A DNA stretch of 64,000 nucleotides from Shimwellia blattae DSM 4481 = NBRC 105725 (GTDB taxonomy: Bacteria > Pseudomonadota > Gammaproteobacteria > Enterobacterales > Enterobacteriaceae), in the NCBI RefSeq assembly GCF_000262305.1, contig NC_017910.1, forward strand, positions 2,356,001 through 2,420,000, given 5' to 3'. Positions 52,807 to 62,218 of this stretch are shown here, in pieces; within the stretch, counting starts at the first letter, position 1; each line of letters starts with the position of its first letter. Under the pieces are notes generated by a model, which made no database searches, had not been told where the DNA came from, and worked only from the letters and a program-made list of their open reading frames with translations. The translations under genes were made by a program, and so were the position numbers.

Positions 52807-52941
52807 TTTTTATGCATTTCCCTCTTTAAAATCGACGCCTCCGTCCCCATATGGATGGAGGCTGTCACGTTGTCAGGTGGAATAAGTTGAATAATACGTG
52901 GTCAGACGTTTGATTTGTCGCAATGATTGACACGATTCCGC

Positions 52942-52973
52942 TTGACGCTGCCAAAGGTTTTTGTAATTTTACA
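52942..52973 (+). promoter_or_regulatory. gapA promoter with an overlapping TGTAA-TT-TTACA palindrome
   Basis: TTGACG (52942-52947), 16 bp and TAATTT (52964-52969). The palindrome TGTAATTTTACA (52962-52973) covers the -10. Its arms are those of a HexR site but the spacing is 2 rather than 5, so HexR binding is only a guess. A second TTGACA lies at 52927. Confidence 0.5.
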
Positions 52974-53012
52974 GCCAACCTTTTATTCACTAACAAATAG
53001 CTGGTGGAATAT

Positions 53013-54008
<996 letters not shown>

Positions 54009-54031
54009 GGCGAGTTAAGCAACTGATCAAC

Positions 54032-54060
54032 AAAAGGCGGCTTCGGTCGCCTTTTTTATT
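54032..54060 (+). terminator. Terminator of gapA (first copy)
   Basis: AAAAGGCG/CGCCTTTT stem closed by a CTTCGG tetraloop, with T tract. 17 bases (54041-54057) recur identically at 54587-54603 before yeaD. Confidence 0.92.
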
Positions 54061-54092
54061 TGTTCTGGCCCGTCCTGCATCATCCGGGAGCC

Positions 54093-54130
54093 GAAATATT
54101 AAAGGCCACCGGGGGTGAGCCGGTGGCCTT
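54093..54130 (-). terminator. Terminator downstream of the gapA-yeaD small reading frame
   Basis: On the minus strand an 11-bp perfect stem AAGGCCACCGG/CCGGTGGCCTT with a 7-nt loop, then TTAATATTT, 20 bp after the small reading frame's stop. Confidence 0.8.
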
Positions 54131-54149
54131 ACTTACGTTTCCTGGTTGC

Positions 54150-54308
54150 TTACGGTAAGCAGGCCAGAATCAGCTCAATCAAAGCGACAAGCGCTTTCAG
54201 AGCAATAACGGCGTGCGCGGGGCTACAGGCACAAAAAAACCCAACTGGTGAGGTCGGGCTTTCTTGTTTAATACTTTGTTTGCCGCTTACTGGTTTAAGA
54301 AGCCTCAA
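54150..54308 (-). CDS. Candidate hydrophobic small protein in the gapA-yeaD insertion
   Basis: A 52-codon frame read from a TTG at 54308. The N-terminal half is polar (RLLKPVSGKQ, ESPTSPVGFF). The C-terminal half is a single amphipathic, membrane-compatible helix ending ALKALVALIELILACLP, recalling small SOS or type I toxins such as DinQ/TisB in character but not clearly homologous. The SPVGFF text also recalls the N-termini of Ash-type proteins of P4-like elements. No ATG or strong ribosome site exists, and a terminator lies inside the frame, so translation is uncertain. Confidence 0.25.
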   Translation of the reverse strand: MRLLKPVSGKQSIKQESPTSPVGFFCACSPAHAVIALKALVALIELILACLP

Positions 54309-54335
54309 CCAGAGCGTGCATCACACCTACTAACG
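54233..54335 (-). ncRNA. Candidate ~100-nt small RNA between gapA and yeaD
   Basis: A minus-strand promoter (54342-54370) predicts a start near 54335. A terminator with stem CCCGAC/GTTGGG extended by AAAG/TTTT, followed by seven T, ends it near 54233. A hairpin CTGGTT/AACCAG (54290-54312) lies in the middle. The element CTGGTTGAGG can instead pair with CCTCACCAG in the terminator loop, giving an alternative fold. It also contains a 7-codon frame (MHALVEAS). Layout resembles C4/CI-type antisense RNAs of P1/P4 phages. No expression evidence. Confidence 0.45.
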
Positions 54336-54341
54336 GTTGTT

Positions 54342-54370
54342 AGTCTATTCCCGATACAGCGCTATGTCAA
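54342..54370 (-). promoter_or_regulatory. Strong sigma-70 promoter inside the gapA-yeaD gap
   Basis: On the minus strand a perfect TTGACA (54365-54370), a 17-bp spacer and TAGACT (54342-54347). It drives the candidate small RNA away from yeaD. Confidence 0.7.
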
Positions 54371-54580
54371 AGCGCAGAGGGGATTTCAGCAACATAACGG
54401 CTAACGATCTGTCATTAAAAAATTCATCCGCGCCCCCTGAAAACGAGGCTTTCTTTTCCGGATATCGGCAAATTGCCCCAATTACCCCAATCACTGCTGT
54501 CTGGTGTGGTTTTCTGGTGTAGAATATTGTAATCATGCTGCGAATAAAACAGTAACCTGCTGAATTCAATAAATAAAGAC

Positions 54581-54604
54581 AGGCAACTTCGGTCGCCTTT
54601 TTTT
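54581..54604 (+). terminator. Second terminator copy before yeaD
   Basis: AGGCAAC-TTCG-GTCGCCT stem with one mismatch and seven T. It shares 17 identical bases with the gapA terminator 546 bp upstream. It ends 24 bp before the yeaD start, the place where E. coli has its single gapA terminator. Confidence 0.75.
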
Positions 54605-54628
54605 ATGCTTATACCGAGGGTTTTCTGA

Positions 54629-55513
54629 ATGATTAAATCAATTTTTGCACTACCGGTTCTGGAAAAAATCACCCCGTCCCTGTCGCGCTGCCGCAAAGAC
54701 GAGCTGGATGTCATTGTGGTGGATCACCCGGCAGTACGCGCCTCTGTTGCACTGCAGGGCGCCCATCTGCTGAGCTGGCAGCCTGCCGGTGAAAAAGACG
54801 TGCTCTGGCTCAGCGGCAACACGCCGTTTCAGAAAGGGGTTGCCATCCGCGGTGGTGTACCCGTGTGCTGGCCGTGGTTTGGCCCGGCGGCACAGCCTGA
54901 TCTGCCCGCCCACGGATTTGCCCGCAACCTGCCCTGGACGCTGATCAATCACAGCGAAGACGCCAGCGGCGTAGTGCTGACCTTCGAATTACGCAGCAGT
55001 GAAGATTCCCACCGCTACTGGCCACACGATTTTACCCTCACCGCCCAGTACAAACTGGGGGCAACCTGTGAAATGACCCTTGGCGCACACGGCAATTTCA
55101 CCACCACCAGCGCCCTGCACACCTACTTCAATGTGGGCGATATCAGTACCGTTTCAGTCAGTGGCCTGGGCGATCGCTATATCGATAAGGTGAATAATGC
55201 GCAAATCGGCAGCCTGGCAGACGGCATTCAGACCTTCCCGGACCGTACTGACCGGGTCTATCTGAACGCAAACAGCCTCAGCGTTATCCAGGATCCGAGC
55301 CTTGGCCGCACTATCGAGGTGGAGCATCGCCATAATCTGAACGTGGTGGGCTGGAACCCGGGCCCGGCACTGTCTGCCAGCATGACGGATATGCCGGACG
55401 ACGGTTATAAAACCTTTGTCTGTGTGGAGAGCGCCGTCGCTACCGAGCCCCAGAAAGTGACTGCCGCACACCCCTCCCTGCTGACCCAGATTATCCGCGT
55501 AGTAAAAAACTAA
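54629..55513 (+). CDS. yeaD: Glucose-6-phosphate 1-epimerase (aldose-1-epimerase fold) YeaD
   Basis: Cytosolic D-hexose-6-phosphate mutarotase of 294 residues (the E. coli length). Beta-sandwich family text: LQGAHLLSWQPAGEKDVLWLS, GGVPVCWPWFG, PAHGFARNLPW (catalytic His about 95), LHTYFNVGDI and the terminal KTFVCVESA with a catalytic Glu. A promoter-like TGTAGAATATT (54518 onward) lies upstream of the terminator copy. E. coli yeaE, which normally follows, is absent. Confidence 0.95.
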   Translation: MIKSIFALPVLEKITPSLSRCRKDELDVIVVDHPAVRASVALQGAHLLSWQPAGEKDVLWLSGNTPFQKGVAIRGGVPVCWPWFGPAAQPDLPAHGFARNLPWTLINHSEDASGVVLTFELRSSEDSHRYWPHDFTLTAQYKLGATCEMTLGAHGNFTTTSALHTYFNVGDISTVSVSGLGDRYIDKVNNAQIGSLADGIQTFPDRTDRVYLNANSLSVIQDPSLGRTIEVEHRHNLNVVGWNPGPALSASMTDMPDDGYKTFVCVESAVATEPQKVTAAHPSLLTQIIRVVKN

Positions 55514-55520
55514 GCCACAA

Positions 55521-55545
55521 GTAAAAAGGCCCGCAGATGCGGGCC
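55521..55545 (-). terminator. Terminator of mipA
   Basis: AGGCCCGC-AGAT-GCGGGCCT, with TTTTTA following on the minus strand. Confidence 0.87.
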
Positions 55546-55564
55546 TGATGCTGAAGGGGCAAAC

Positions 55565-56311
55565 TCAGAAAGAGTACGTTACCCCGGTCGACAAAATACC
55601 CGTCCAGGATTTCCCGACCATCGGGCTGTCTTTTTGCTCATCGCTCAGGTGGGTATAGCGCCCGGTGCCGTACAGGTTCCAGTCGCTGGTCAGCCGGTAA
55701 TTGACCGTCAGCTCCAGATACGGGTTCCAGCTGCTGTCCGGGTTGTAGTGTTTCAGGCCGCTGTGGCGGGATTCCGCATGGCTGACCCCGTAATAGTAGC
55801 GGTTCTGATTTTCACTGTTCCAGGTGACACCAATGCCCGGGGTCACCACCCAGCTACCGCTGTCATAGCGATACAGCCATGCTGTATCCCAGATAATCCC
55901 GTTGCTGTTATCCAGAACATCGCCGGCAAGCGAAGTGCGCAGGAAGCCATAAGGCGTATTGTGGGTATAAGAGAGGCCCGCCATCACCGTGCTGCGGCGG
56001 TGATCCAGCTGGCGCAGCTGGCGGTTATCGCTGTCTTTCGGGCGGAAATACTGGGGTGAATAATAGGCCATCACCGACAATTTATCGCTCTTATCATTCC
56101 ACAGGTAATAGCCCCCGCCTAACCCCTTAAACCAGACGCTATCCCCCTCATAGCCAATAACCGGCACCGGCCAGACGTCATTATCATAAGATTTATAAGC
56201 ATTCTCGATAATGCCGACCCCGGCACCCACTGTCCACGGGCCCTGCGCACAGGCCACAGAAGCCACAGAGGCAAGCAGCCCACCGGCAATTAAACGCGTT
56301 AATCTGGTCAC
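55565..56311 (-). CDS. mipA: MipA/OmpV-family outer membrane protein
   Basis: MltA-interacting scaffold protein of the outer membrane, linking murein synthesis and hydrolysis enzymes; 248 residues (the E. coli length). Signal peptide of about 22 residues ending ASVACA-QG. The rest is beta-strand rich with alternating aromatic residues and ends in STGVTYSF with a terminal Phe, as outer-membrane barrels do. The 427-bp gap up to yeaG (56312-56738) holds the unassigned promoters of both genes; no sigma-54 GG/GC element was recognised there. Confidence 0.94.
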   Translation of the reverse strand: MTRLTRLIAGGLLASVASVACAQGPWTVGAGVGIIENAYKSYDNDVWPVPVIGYEGDSVWFKGLGGGYYLWNDKSDKLSVMAYYSPQYFRPKDSDNRQLRQLDHRRSTVMAGLSYTHNTPYGFLRTSLAGDVLDNSNGIIWDTAWLYRYDSGSWVVTPGIGVTWNSENQNRYYYGVSHAESRHSGLKHYNPDSSWNPYLELTVNYRLTSDWNLYGTGRYTHLSDEQKDSPMVGKSWTGILSTGVTYSF

Positions 56312-56738
56312 ACTTTAATCCTTTAATCAAAAAACTGACCCGGAATTTTAACCGCCCTTTTTGCAACACGGAAACAATTTAGGCCAATTAATGAATATGG
56401 TTTGTAAAGATGCCACGCCCATGTCAGCAATATGAAGCCTTTATGACAGCACAACAAAAACCCTGCCAAATGTAAGATGTATCGCCGGATGAGTTATTGA
56501 TATGTATTTGAAATTCTCAGAAACCACGATGCAAGTTTTCCAAATGCCATCTACGCTTAAATTTACGAGGATGCAACAGCCTGACAACACTCACCCCGCC
56601 CGCCGCCGCGGTTTATTCAACCCGGGACGCAGCAGGCTTATGGCGAGCGCCGCGTCAGAATACGTCTTCCTGGAGCCTCTCCATTATTCATACGAATGGC
56701 TCTGTAACCTGTGCTAAAAAACGAAAGGACGGCATACC

Positions 56739-58673
56739 ATGAATATATTCGATCACTATCGCCAGCGTTATGAAGCTGCCAAGGACGAAGAGTTCACACT
56801 GCAGGAATTTCTTACCATTTGTCGGCAAGATCGCAGTGCATATGCCAACGCGGCAGAACGGCTACTGATGGCCATTGGTGAGCCAGTGATGGTGGATACT
56901 GCCCAGGAACCACGGTTGTCCCGTCTCTTTTCGAACCGGGTCGTTGCCCGCTACCCCGCTTTTGAAGAGTTCTATGGTATGGAAGAAGCCATAGAGCAGA
57001 TTGTCTCCTACCTGAAACACGCCGCCCAGGGGCTGGAAGAGAAGAAACAGATCCTCTACCTGCTGGGGCCGGTAGGCGGCGGTAAGTCCTCACTGGCCGA
57101 GCGCCTGAAATCGCTGATGCAGCGCGTGCCTATTTATGTGCTCAGCGCTAACGGCGAGCGCAGCCCGGTGAACGACCATCCCCTGTGCCTGTTTAACCCG
57201 CAGGAAGACGCCCAGATTCTGGAAAAAGAGTATGGCGTCCCCAACCGCTACCTGGGGACCATTATGTCCCCCTGGGCGGCGAAGCGGCTGCACGAGTTTG
57301 GTGGCGACATCACCAAATTCCGGGTGGTGAAAGTCTGGCCGTCGATTCTTGAGCAGATTGCCATTGCCAAAACCGAGCCCGGTGATGAAAACAACCAGGA
57401 TATCTCCGCCCTGGTGGGTAAGGTGGATATCCGTAAGCTGGAGCACTTCGCCCAGAACGATCCGGATGCCTACGGCTACTCCGGCGCCCTGTGCCGGGCA
57501 AACCAGGGGATCATGGAATTTGTCGAGATGTTTAAAGCGCCGATCAAGGTGCTGCACCCGCTGCTGACCGCCACCCAGGAGGGGAACTATAACGGTACGG
57601 AGGGGATCTCTGCCCTGCCCTTCAGCGGCATTATTCTGGCCCACTCCAACGAATCTGAATGGGTCACCTTCCGCAACAACAAAAACAACGAGGCGTTCCT
57701 TGACCGTGTGTATATCGTCAAGGTGCCGTACTGCCTGCGGATCTCTGAGGAAATCCGCATCTATGAAAAACTGCTGAACCACAGTGAGCTGACCCACGCC
57801 CCCTGCGCGCCGGGCACCCTGGAAACCCTGGCGCGCTTCTCTATTCTCTCGCGCCTGAAGGAGCCGGAAAACTCCAGCATGTACTCGAAGATGCGGGTCT
57901 ACGATGGCGAGAGCCTGAAAGACACCGATCCTAAAGCGAAATCCTACCAGGAGTACCGGGACTACGCCGGGGTCGATGAGGGCATGAACGGGTTATCCAC
58001 CCGCTTTGCCTTTAAGATCCTCTCCCGGGTGTTCAACTTTGACCACGCCGAAGTGGCGGCAAACCCGGTGCACCTGTTCTACGTGCTGGAGCAGCAGATC
58101 GAACGTGAGCAGTTCCCCCAGGAGCAGGCCGAGCGCTACCTGGAGTTCCTCAAAGGCTACCTGATCCCGAAATACGCCGAATTTATTGGCAAAGAGATTC
58201 AGACGGCCTATCTGGAGTCGTACTCCGAGTACGGGCAGAACATTTTCGATCGCTACGTCACCTACGCGGACTTCTGGATCCAGGACCAGGAATACCGGGA
58301 TCCGGATACCGGCCAGCTGTTTGACCGGGAATCACTGAACGCCGAACTGGAGAAAATTGAAAAACCCGCCGGGATCAGCAACCCGAAAGACTTCCGTAAT
58401 GAGATAGTCAATTTCGTGCTGCGCGCCCGGGCCAATAACAATGGCCGTAACCCGCTGTGGACCAGCTATGAGAAGCTGCGCACCGTTATCGAGAAGAAAA
58501 TGTTCTCGAATACCGAAGAGTTACTGCCGGTTATCTCGTTTAATGCCAAAACATCGACTGACGAGCAGAAAAAACATGACGATTTTGTCGACCGGATGAT
58601 GGAGAAAGGCTACACCCGCAAGCAGGTTCGCCTGCTGTGTGAATGGTATCTGCGGGTGCGTAAATCATCATAA
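56739..58673 (+). CDS. yeaG: PrkA-type serine protein kinase YeaG
   Basis: AAA+/PrkA-family protein kinase of 644 residues (the E. coli length), linked to nitrogen starvation and stationary-phase adaptation. Walker A LGPVGGGKSSLAERLKS (about 107-123), the AAA_PrkA region to about 380 and a C-terminal PrkA kinase domain (about 390-640). Works with YeaH; the 72-bp gap to yeaH has a 9-bp GC hairpin. AGGA upstream of the ATG. Confidence 0.96.
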   Translation: MNIFDHYRQRYEAAKDEEFTLQEFLTICRQDRSAYANAAERLLMAIGEPVMVDTAQEPRLSRLFSNRVVARYPAFEEFYGMEEAIEQIVSYLKHAAQGLEEKKQILYLLGPVGGGKSSLAERLKSLMQRVPIYVLSANGERSPVNDHPLCLFNPQEDAQILEKEYGVPNRYLGTIMSPWAAKRLHEFGGDITKFRVVKVWPSILEQIAIAKTEPGDENNQDISALVGKVDIRKLEHFAQNDPDAYGYSGALCRANQGIMEFVEMFKAPIKVLHPLLTATQEGNYNGTEGISALPFSGIILAHSNESEWVTFRNNKNNEAFLDRVYIVKVPYCLRISEEIRIYEKLLNHSELTHAPCAPGTLETLARFSILSRLKEPENSSMYSKMRVYDGESLKDTDPKAKSYQEYRDYAGVDEGMNGLSTRFAFKILSRVFNFDHAEVAANPVHLFYVLEQQIEREQFPQEQAERYLEFLKGYLIPKYAEFIGKEIQTAYLESYSEYGQNIFDRYVTYADFWIQDQEYRDPDTGQLFDRESLNAELEKIEKPAGISNPKDFRNEIVNFVLRARANNNGRNPLWTSYEKLRTVIEKKMFSNTEELLPVISFNAKTSTDEQKKHDDFVDRMMEKGYTRKQVRLLCEWYLRVRKSS

Positions 58674-58687
58674 CGATAAGATGTCCT

Positions 58688-58708
58688 GGCCGCAGCGCCG
58701 CTGCGGCC
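58688..58708 (+). repeat. GC hairpin between yeaG and yeaH
   Basis: GGCCGCAGC-GCC-GCTGCGGCC, perfect 9-bp stem without a T tract. Probably an mRNA processing or stability element inside the yeaGH operon. Confidence 0.6.
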
Positions 58709-58745
58709 TTCTGCAGCGCTGGCATTAGCCGTATTGGGGGGAACT

Positions 58746-60026
58746 ATGACCTGGTTCATTGACCGACGACTGAACGGCAAAAACAAAAGCGCGGTAAACC
58801 GTCAGCGCTTTTTACGCCGTTACAAATCGCAGATAAAACAATCGATTTCAGACGCGTTTAACAAACGCTCGGTAACGGATATTGAAAGCGGGGAATCCGT
58901 CTCCATTCCGACCGAGGATATCAGCGAACCCATGTTCCACCAGGGCCGGGGGGGGCTGCGCCACCGGGTTCACCCCGGGAACGACCACTTTGTGCAAAAT
59001 GATCGGGTAGAACGCCCCCAGGGGGGCGGCGGAGGCGGCGGCAGTGGCCAGGGGCAGGCAAGCCCGGACGGCGAAGGCCAGGACGAGTTTGTCTTTCAGA
59101 TCTCCAAAGACGAGTACCTTGACCTGTTATTTGAAGACCTGGCGCTGCCCAACCTGAAACGCAACCAGCACCGCCAGCTTAATGAGTACAAAACGCACCG
59201 GGCCGGTTTTACGGCAAACGGCGTGCCCGCCAATATCAGCGTGGTGCGCTCACTGCAAAACTCCCTCGCCCGGCGTACCGCCATGACCGCAGGGAAACGC
59301 CGCCTGCTGCACACTCTGGAGGAGCAACTGGAGGCGGCCGAAAAATGCGAGCCGGTACAGCTTCTGGAAGAGGAGCGTCTGCGTAAAGAGATAGCCGACC
59401 TGCGGGCGCAAATCGCCCGGGTGCCGTTTATCGATACGTTTGATTTACGCTACAAAAATTACGAAAAACGCCCGGAGCCCTCCAGCCGCGCAGTGATGTT
59501 CTGCCTGATGGACGTCTCCGGCTCAATGGATCAGACCACCAAGGATATGGCGAAACGGTTCTATATCCTGTTGTATCTGTTCCTCAGCCGCACTTACAAG
59601 AACGTTGAGGTGGTCTACATCCGCCACCATACGCAGGCAAAAGAGGTGGATGAACATGAGTTTTTCTACTCTCAGGAAACCGGGGGGACGATTGTTTCCA
59701 GCGCACTGAAGTTAATGGATGAGGTTGTCAAAGCCCGTTATGATCCGGCCCAGTGGAATATCTATGCCGCTCAGGCGTCGGACGGCGATAACTGGGCAGA
59801 TGACTCCCCCCTGTGCCACGAAATTCTGGCGAAGAAGATCCTGCCAGTGGTGCGCTACTACAGCTATATCGAAATTACCCGGCGCGCCCACCAGACCCTG
59901 TGGCGTGAATATGAACATTTGCAGACCATCTTTGATAATTTCGCCATCCAGCATATCCGCGATCAGGAGGATATCTACCCGGTATTCCGCGAGCTGTTCC
60001 ACAAACAGGGCTCCACCACGGAATAA
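58746..60026 (+). CDS. yeaH: YeaH, DUF444/VWA-domain partner of YeaG
   Basis: A 426-residue cytosolic protein of the SpoVR/YeaH/PrkA stress module. A glycine-rich linker (GGGGGGGSGQGQ, about 92-104) precedes a coiled-coil region (about 170-240). The C-terminal von Willebrand A domain has an intact MIDAS (MDVSGSMD, about 259). ATG 58746 with a GGGGGG-rich ribosome site matches E. coli MTWFIDRR; an upstream TTG is rejected. In E. coli yeaI-yeaL follow; they are absent. Confidence 0.95.
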   Translation: MTWFIDRRLNGKNKSAVNRQRFLRRYKSQIKQSISDAFNKRSVTDIESGESVSIPTEDISEPMFHQGRGGLRHRVHPGNDHFVQNDRVERPQGGGGGGGSGQGQASPDGEGQDEFVFQISKDEYLDLLFEDLALPNLKRNQHRQLNEYKTHRAGFTANGVPANISVVRSLQNSLARRTAMTAGKRRLLHTLEEQLEAAEKCEPVQLLEEERLRKEIADLRAQIARVPFIDTFDLRYKNYEKRPEPSSRAVMFCLMDVSGSMDQTTKDMAKRFYILLYLFLSRTYKNVEVVYIRHHTQAKEVDEHEFFYSQETGGTIVSSALKLMDEVVKARYDPAQWNIYAAQASDGDNWADDSPLCHEILAKKILPVVRYYSYIEITRRAHQTLWREYEHLQTIFDNFAIQHIRDQEDIYPVFRELFHKQGSTTE

Positions 60027-60063
60027 ACCACCGGCCAGCGCCCCGGGTGCTGGCCGGTATTAT

Positions 60064-60870
60064 TCAGCCACCCGTCGCACTCTTCAGATCCGCAAGCCAG
60101 GCCCGGGGGGTCTGCCCGGTTTGTTGCCGGAACAGGGTAATAAACGCGGTGACCGAGTCATACCCCAGCGCCTGGGCAACCTGCTGCACGCGCTGGCCGG
60201 CAATCAGCATCCGGATGGCGAGGATCACCTGTAACTGCTGGCGCCAGCGCCTGAAATTCATCCCGGTCTCTTTCTCGACCAGGCGCAGCAGGCTGCGTTC
60301 ACTCATGGCCAGCGCCCGGGCCCAGTCTGACTGGGTGCGGCGCACCTGCGGCTGAGCCGCCATAAAATCCACCATAGCCCGGATTTTCGGGTGTTCCGAC
60401 ACCGGTAACTGCAGATGCCCCACCGGCAGGCGGGGGAGCTCATCAAACAGCACCTGCACCAGCCGTTGCCAGGCCAGGTCCTGCGGCTGCTCCGGCCGGG
60501 CGGCCAGCGCCAGGATAATCTCGCGTACCAGCCCGGAGATCGCCAGCGAGCAGCACTGCTCCGGCATGGAGACCGCCCCGGGCTCAATAAACAAAAAACA
60601 GAGCCGGGCGTTGGGGGTGGCGTGATTACTGTGGGCCATGCCCCCGGGGATCCACACCGCATACTGGGGCGGCACCATCCACACGCTGCGGCTTACATGG
60701 CAGCTGATCCCCCCGTGCAGCGCCAGAATTAACTGCCCCTTACGGTGGTGATGCAGCGGGATCTCCGTCTGCTCTTCATCCACCCGGATATGAAACGCCA
60801 GCGCGGGCCCGGTATGGTTATCCGGTTCAAAACCGTTCAGCCCCAGGCGCTGTTCTGCTCCCCGATGCAT
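60064..60870 (-). CDS. nimR: AraC-family regulator NimR (YeaM)
   Basis: A 268-residue transcription factor: N-terminal cupin (IPLHHHRKGQLILALHGG region) and C-terminal two-helix-turn-helix AraC domain (about 165-262, with VAQALGYDSVTAFITLFRQQTG). Divergent from the MFS transporter gene, the arrangement of E. coli nimR-nimT, where NimR controls the 2-nitroimidazole exporter. Assignment rests on family plus context. Confidence 0.85.
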   Translation of the reverse strand: MHRGAEQRLGLNGFEPDNHTGPALAFHIRVDEEQTEIPLHHHRKGQLILALHGGISCHVSRSVWMVPPQYAVWIPGGMAHSNHATPNARLCFLFIEPGAVSMPEQCCSLAISGLVREIILALAARPEQPQDLAWQRLVQVLFDELPRLPVGHLQLPVSEHPKIRAMVDFMAAQPQVRRTQSDWARALAMSERSLLRLVEKETGMNFRRWRQQLQVILAIRMLIAGQRVQQVAQALGYDSVTAFITLFRQQTGQTPRAWLADLKSATGG

Positions 60871-60887
60871 AAAATTGTCCGAATTCA

Positions 60888-60919
60888 GCGATAAAGTGTC
60901 ATTTTAATCTGTTTATCGC
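60888..60919. promoter_or_regulatory. Candidate NimR operator between nimR and nimT
   Basis: GCGATAAA-N16-TTTATCGC perfect 8-bp inverted repeat, 17 bp from nimR and 60 bp from nimT, in their 109-bp shared promoter region. Confidence 0.55.
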
Positions 60920-60979
60920 CATTGCGCGAACCCGTAAGGTAGTGGCCCTGCTCACCAGGTATCAGACTGAGGACATACC

Positions 60980-62176
60980 ATGACCACCACCACTCGCCCC
61001 AGGGGGCTGTTACTGCTCTGCGGGATCCTGCTGATTGCCGCTACCCTGCGCGTCACCTTTACGGCCATTGCGCCACTGCTGGACCAGTTGCGCCATGACT
61101 ATGGCCTGACAACGGCCCAGACCGGGGTACTGACCACCCTGCCGCTGATTATTTTTGCACTGATCTCGCCGCTGGCGGCCGGGATCTCCCGCCATCTCGG
61201 GACCGAGCGCAGCCTGTTTTGTGCCATGGGGATTATCTGCCTGGGGATCGGGATACGCTCTGCCGGTAACCTGGCGCTGCTTTATACGGGCACGGCTATT
61301 ATCGGCTGCGGGATCGCACTTGGTAATGTGCTGCTCCCGGCGCTGATCAAGCAGCGCTTCCCTGATGGCGTGGCGCGCCTGACGGGGAACTACTCCCTGG
61401 CGATGGGGATAGCCGCCGCCCTGGGATCGCTGCTGATCGTGCCCCTGGCAGAGGCCGGTGCCGGCTGGCGCGGGGCTTTTCTGGCACTGATGATCTTTCC
61501 GCTGGCCGCGTTGCTGGTCTGGCTGCCGCAACTAAAACAGCCGGTTTACGCCGGTGTGGGCCGCAGTAGTGCCCTCAGCCAGCGGGGTATCTGGCGCCAC
61601 CCGCTGGCCTGGCAGATCACCTTTTTCCTCGGCCTCAACTCGCTTATCTACTATGTGGTGATCGCCTGGCTCCCGGCGATTCTGGTGAGCTATGGCTATA
61701 GCGCGGCCCAGGCCGGATCGCTGCACGGCCTGCTGCAACTGGCAACCGCCGCTCCGGGCCTGGTTATCGGCCTGGTGCTCAGCCGTCTGAACGATCAGCG
61801 CGGCGTTGCGCTGCTGGTGGGGTTACTGGGGGTGGTCAGTTTACTGGGGTTATGGCTTGCCCCGGCGCTGGCCAGCCTGTGGATCGTGCTTTATGGCTTC
61901 AGTTCCGGGGCGACGATGATCCTCGGGCTGGTCTTTATTGGCCTGCGGGCCAGTAGCGCCCACCAGGCAGCGGCTTTATCGGGTATGGCCCAGGCGGTGG
62001 GCTATTTACTGGCGGCCTTCGGCCCGCCGCTGATGGGGCGCCTGCACGATATCACGCACAGCTGGGCGCTGGCGCTGCTGGTCTGTGCCCTGCTCGGCAC
62101 GCTGATGGCCCTCTCCGGTATGCTGGCAGGGCGCAACCGGGTGATTGAGCACCCTGCCTTGAACCCCCGGGGCTGA
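60980..62176 (+). CDS. nimT: MFS exporter NimT (YeaN), CynX family
   Basis: A 398-residue inner-membrane transporter with 12 hydrophobic helices, CynX/NimT branch of the major facilitator superfamily. The N-terminal text ATLRVTFTAIAPLLDQLR and LTTLPLIIFALISPLA is typical. The E. coli orthologue exports 2-nitroimidazole; the natural substrate is unknown. Divergent from nimR, followed by yeaO, as in E. coli. Confidence 0.87.
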   Translation: MTTTTRPRGLLLLCGILLIAATLRVTFTAIAPLLDQLRHDYGLTTAQTGVLTTLPLIIFALISPLAAGISRHLGTERSLFCAMGIICLGIGIRSAGNLALLYTGTAIIGCGIALGNVLLPALIKQRFPDGVARLTGNYSLAMGIAAALGSLLIVPLAEAGAGWRGAFLALMIFPLAALLVWLPQLKQPVYAGVGRSSALSQRGIWRHPLAWQITFFLGLNSLIYYVVIAWLPAILVSYGYSAAQAGSLHGLLQLATAAPGLVIGLVLSRLNDQRGVALLVGLLGVVSLLGLWLAPALASLWIVLYGFSSGATMILGLVFIGLRASSAHQAAALSGMAQAVGYLLAAFGPPLMGRLHDITHSWALALLVCALLGTLMALSGMLAGRNRVIEHPALNPRG

Positions 62177-62218
62177 CGGCACTACACTGGGTGTATCACC
62201 CGTAACTCAGGACAACCG

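Noticed and set aside
56502..56717. 71-codon frame between mipA and yeaG
   Set aside because: No ribosome site, basic and unstructured sequence, and it occupies the yeaG promoter region.
56400..56738. Sigma-54 promoter for yeaGH
   Set aside because: yeaG is nitrogen-regulated in E. coli, but no TGGCAC-N5-TTGC-like element with correct GG/GC spacing could be found here by eye.
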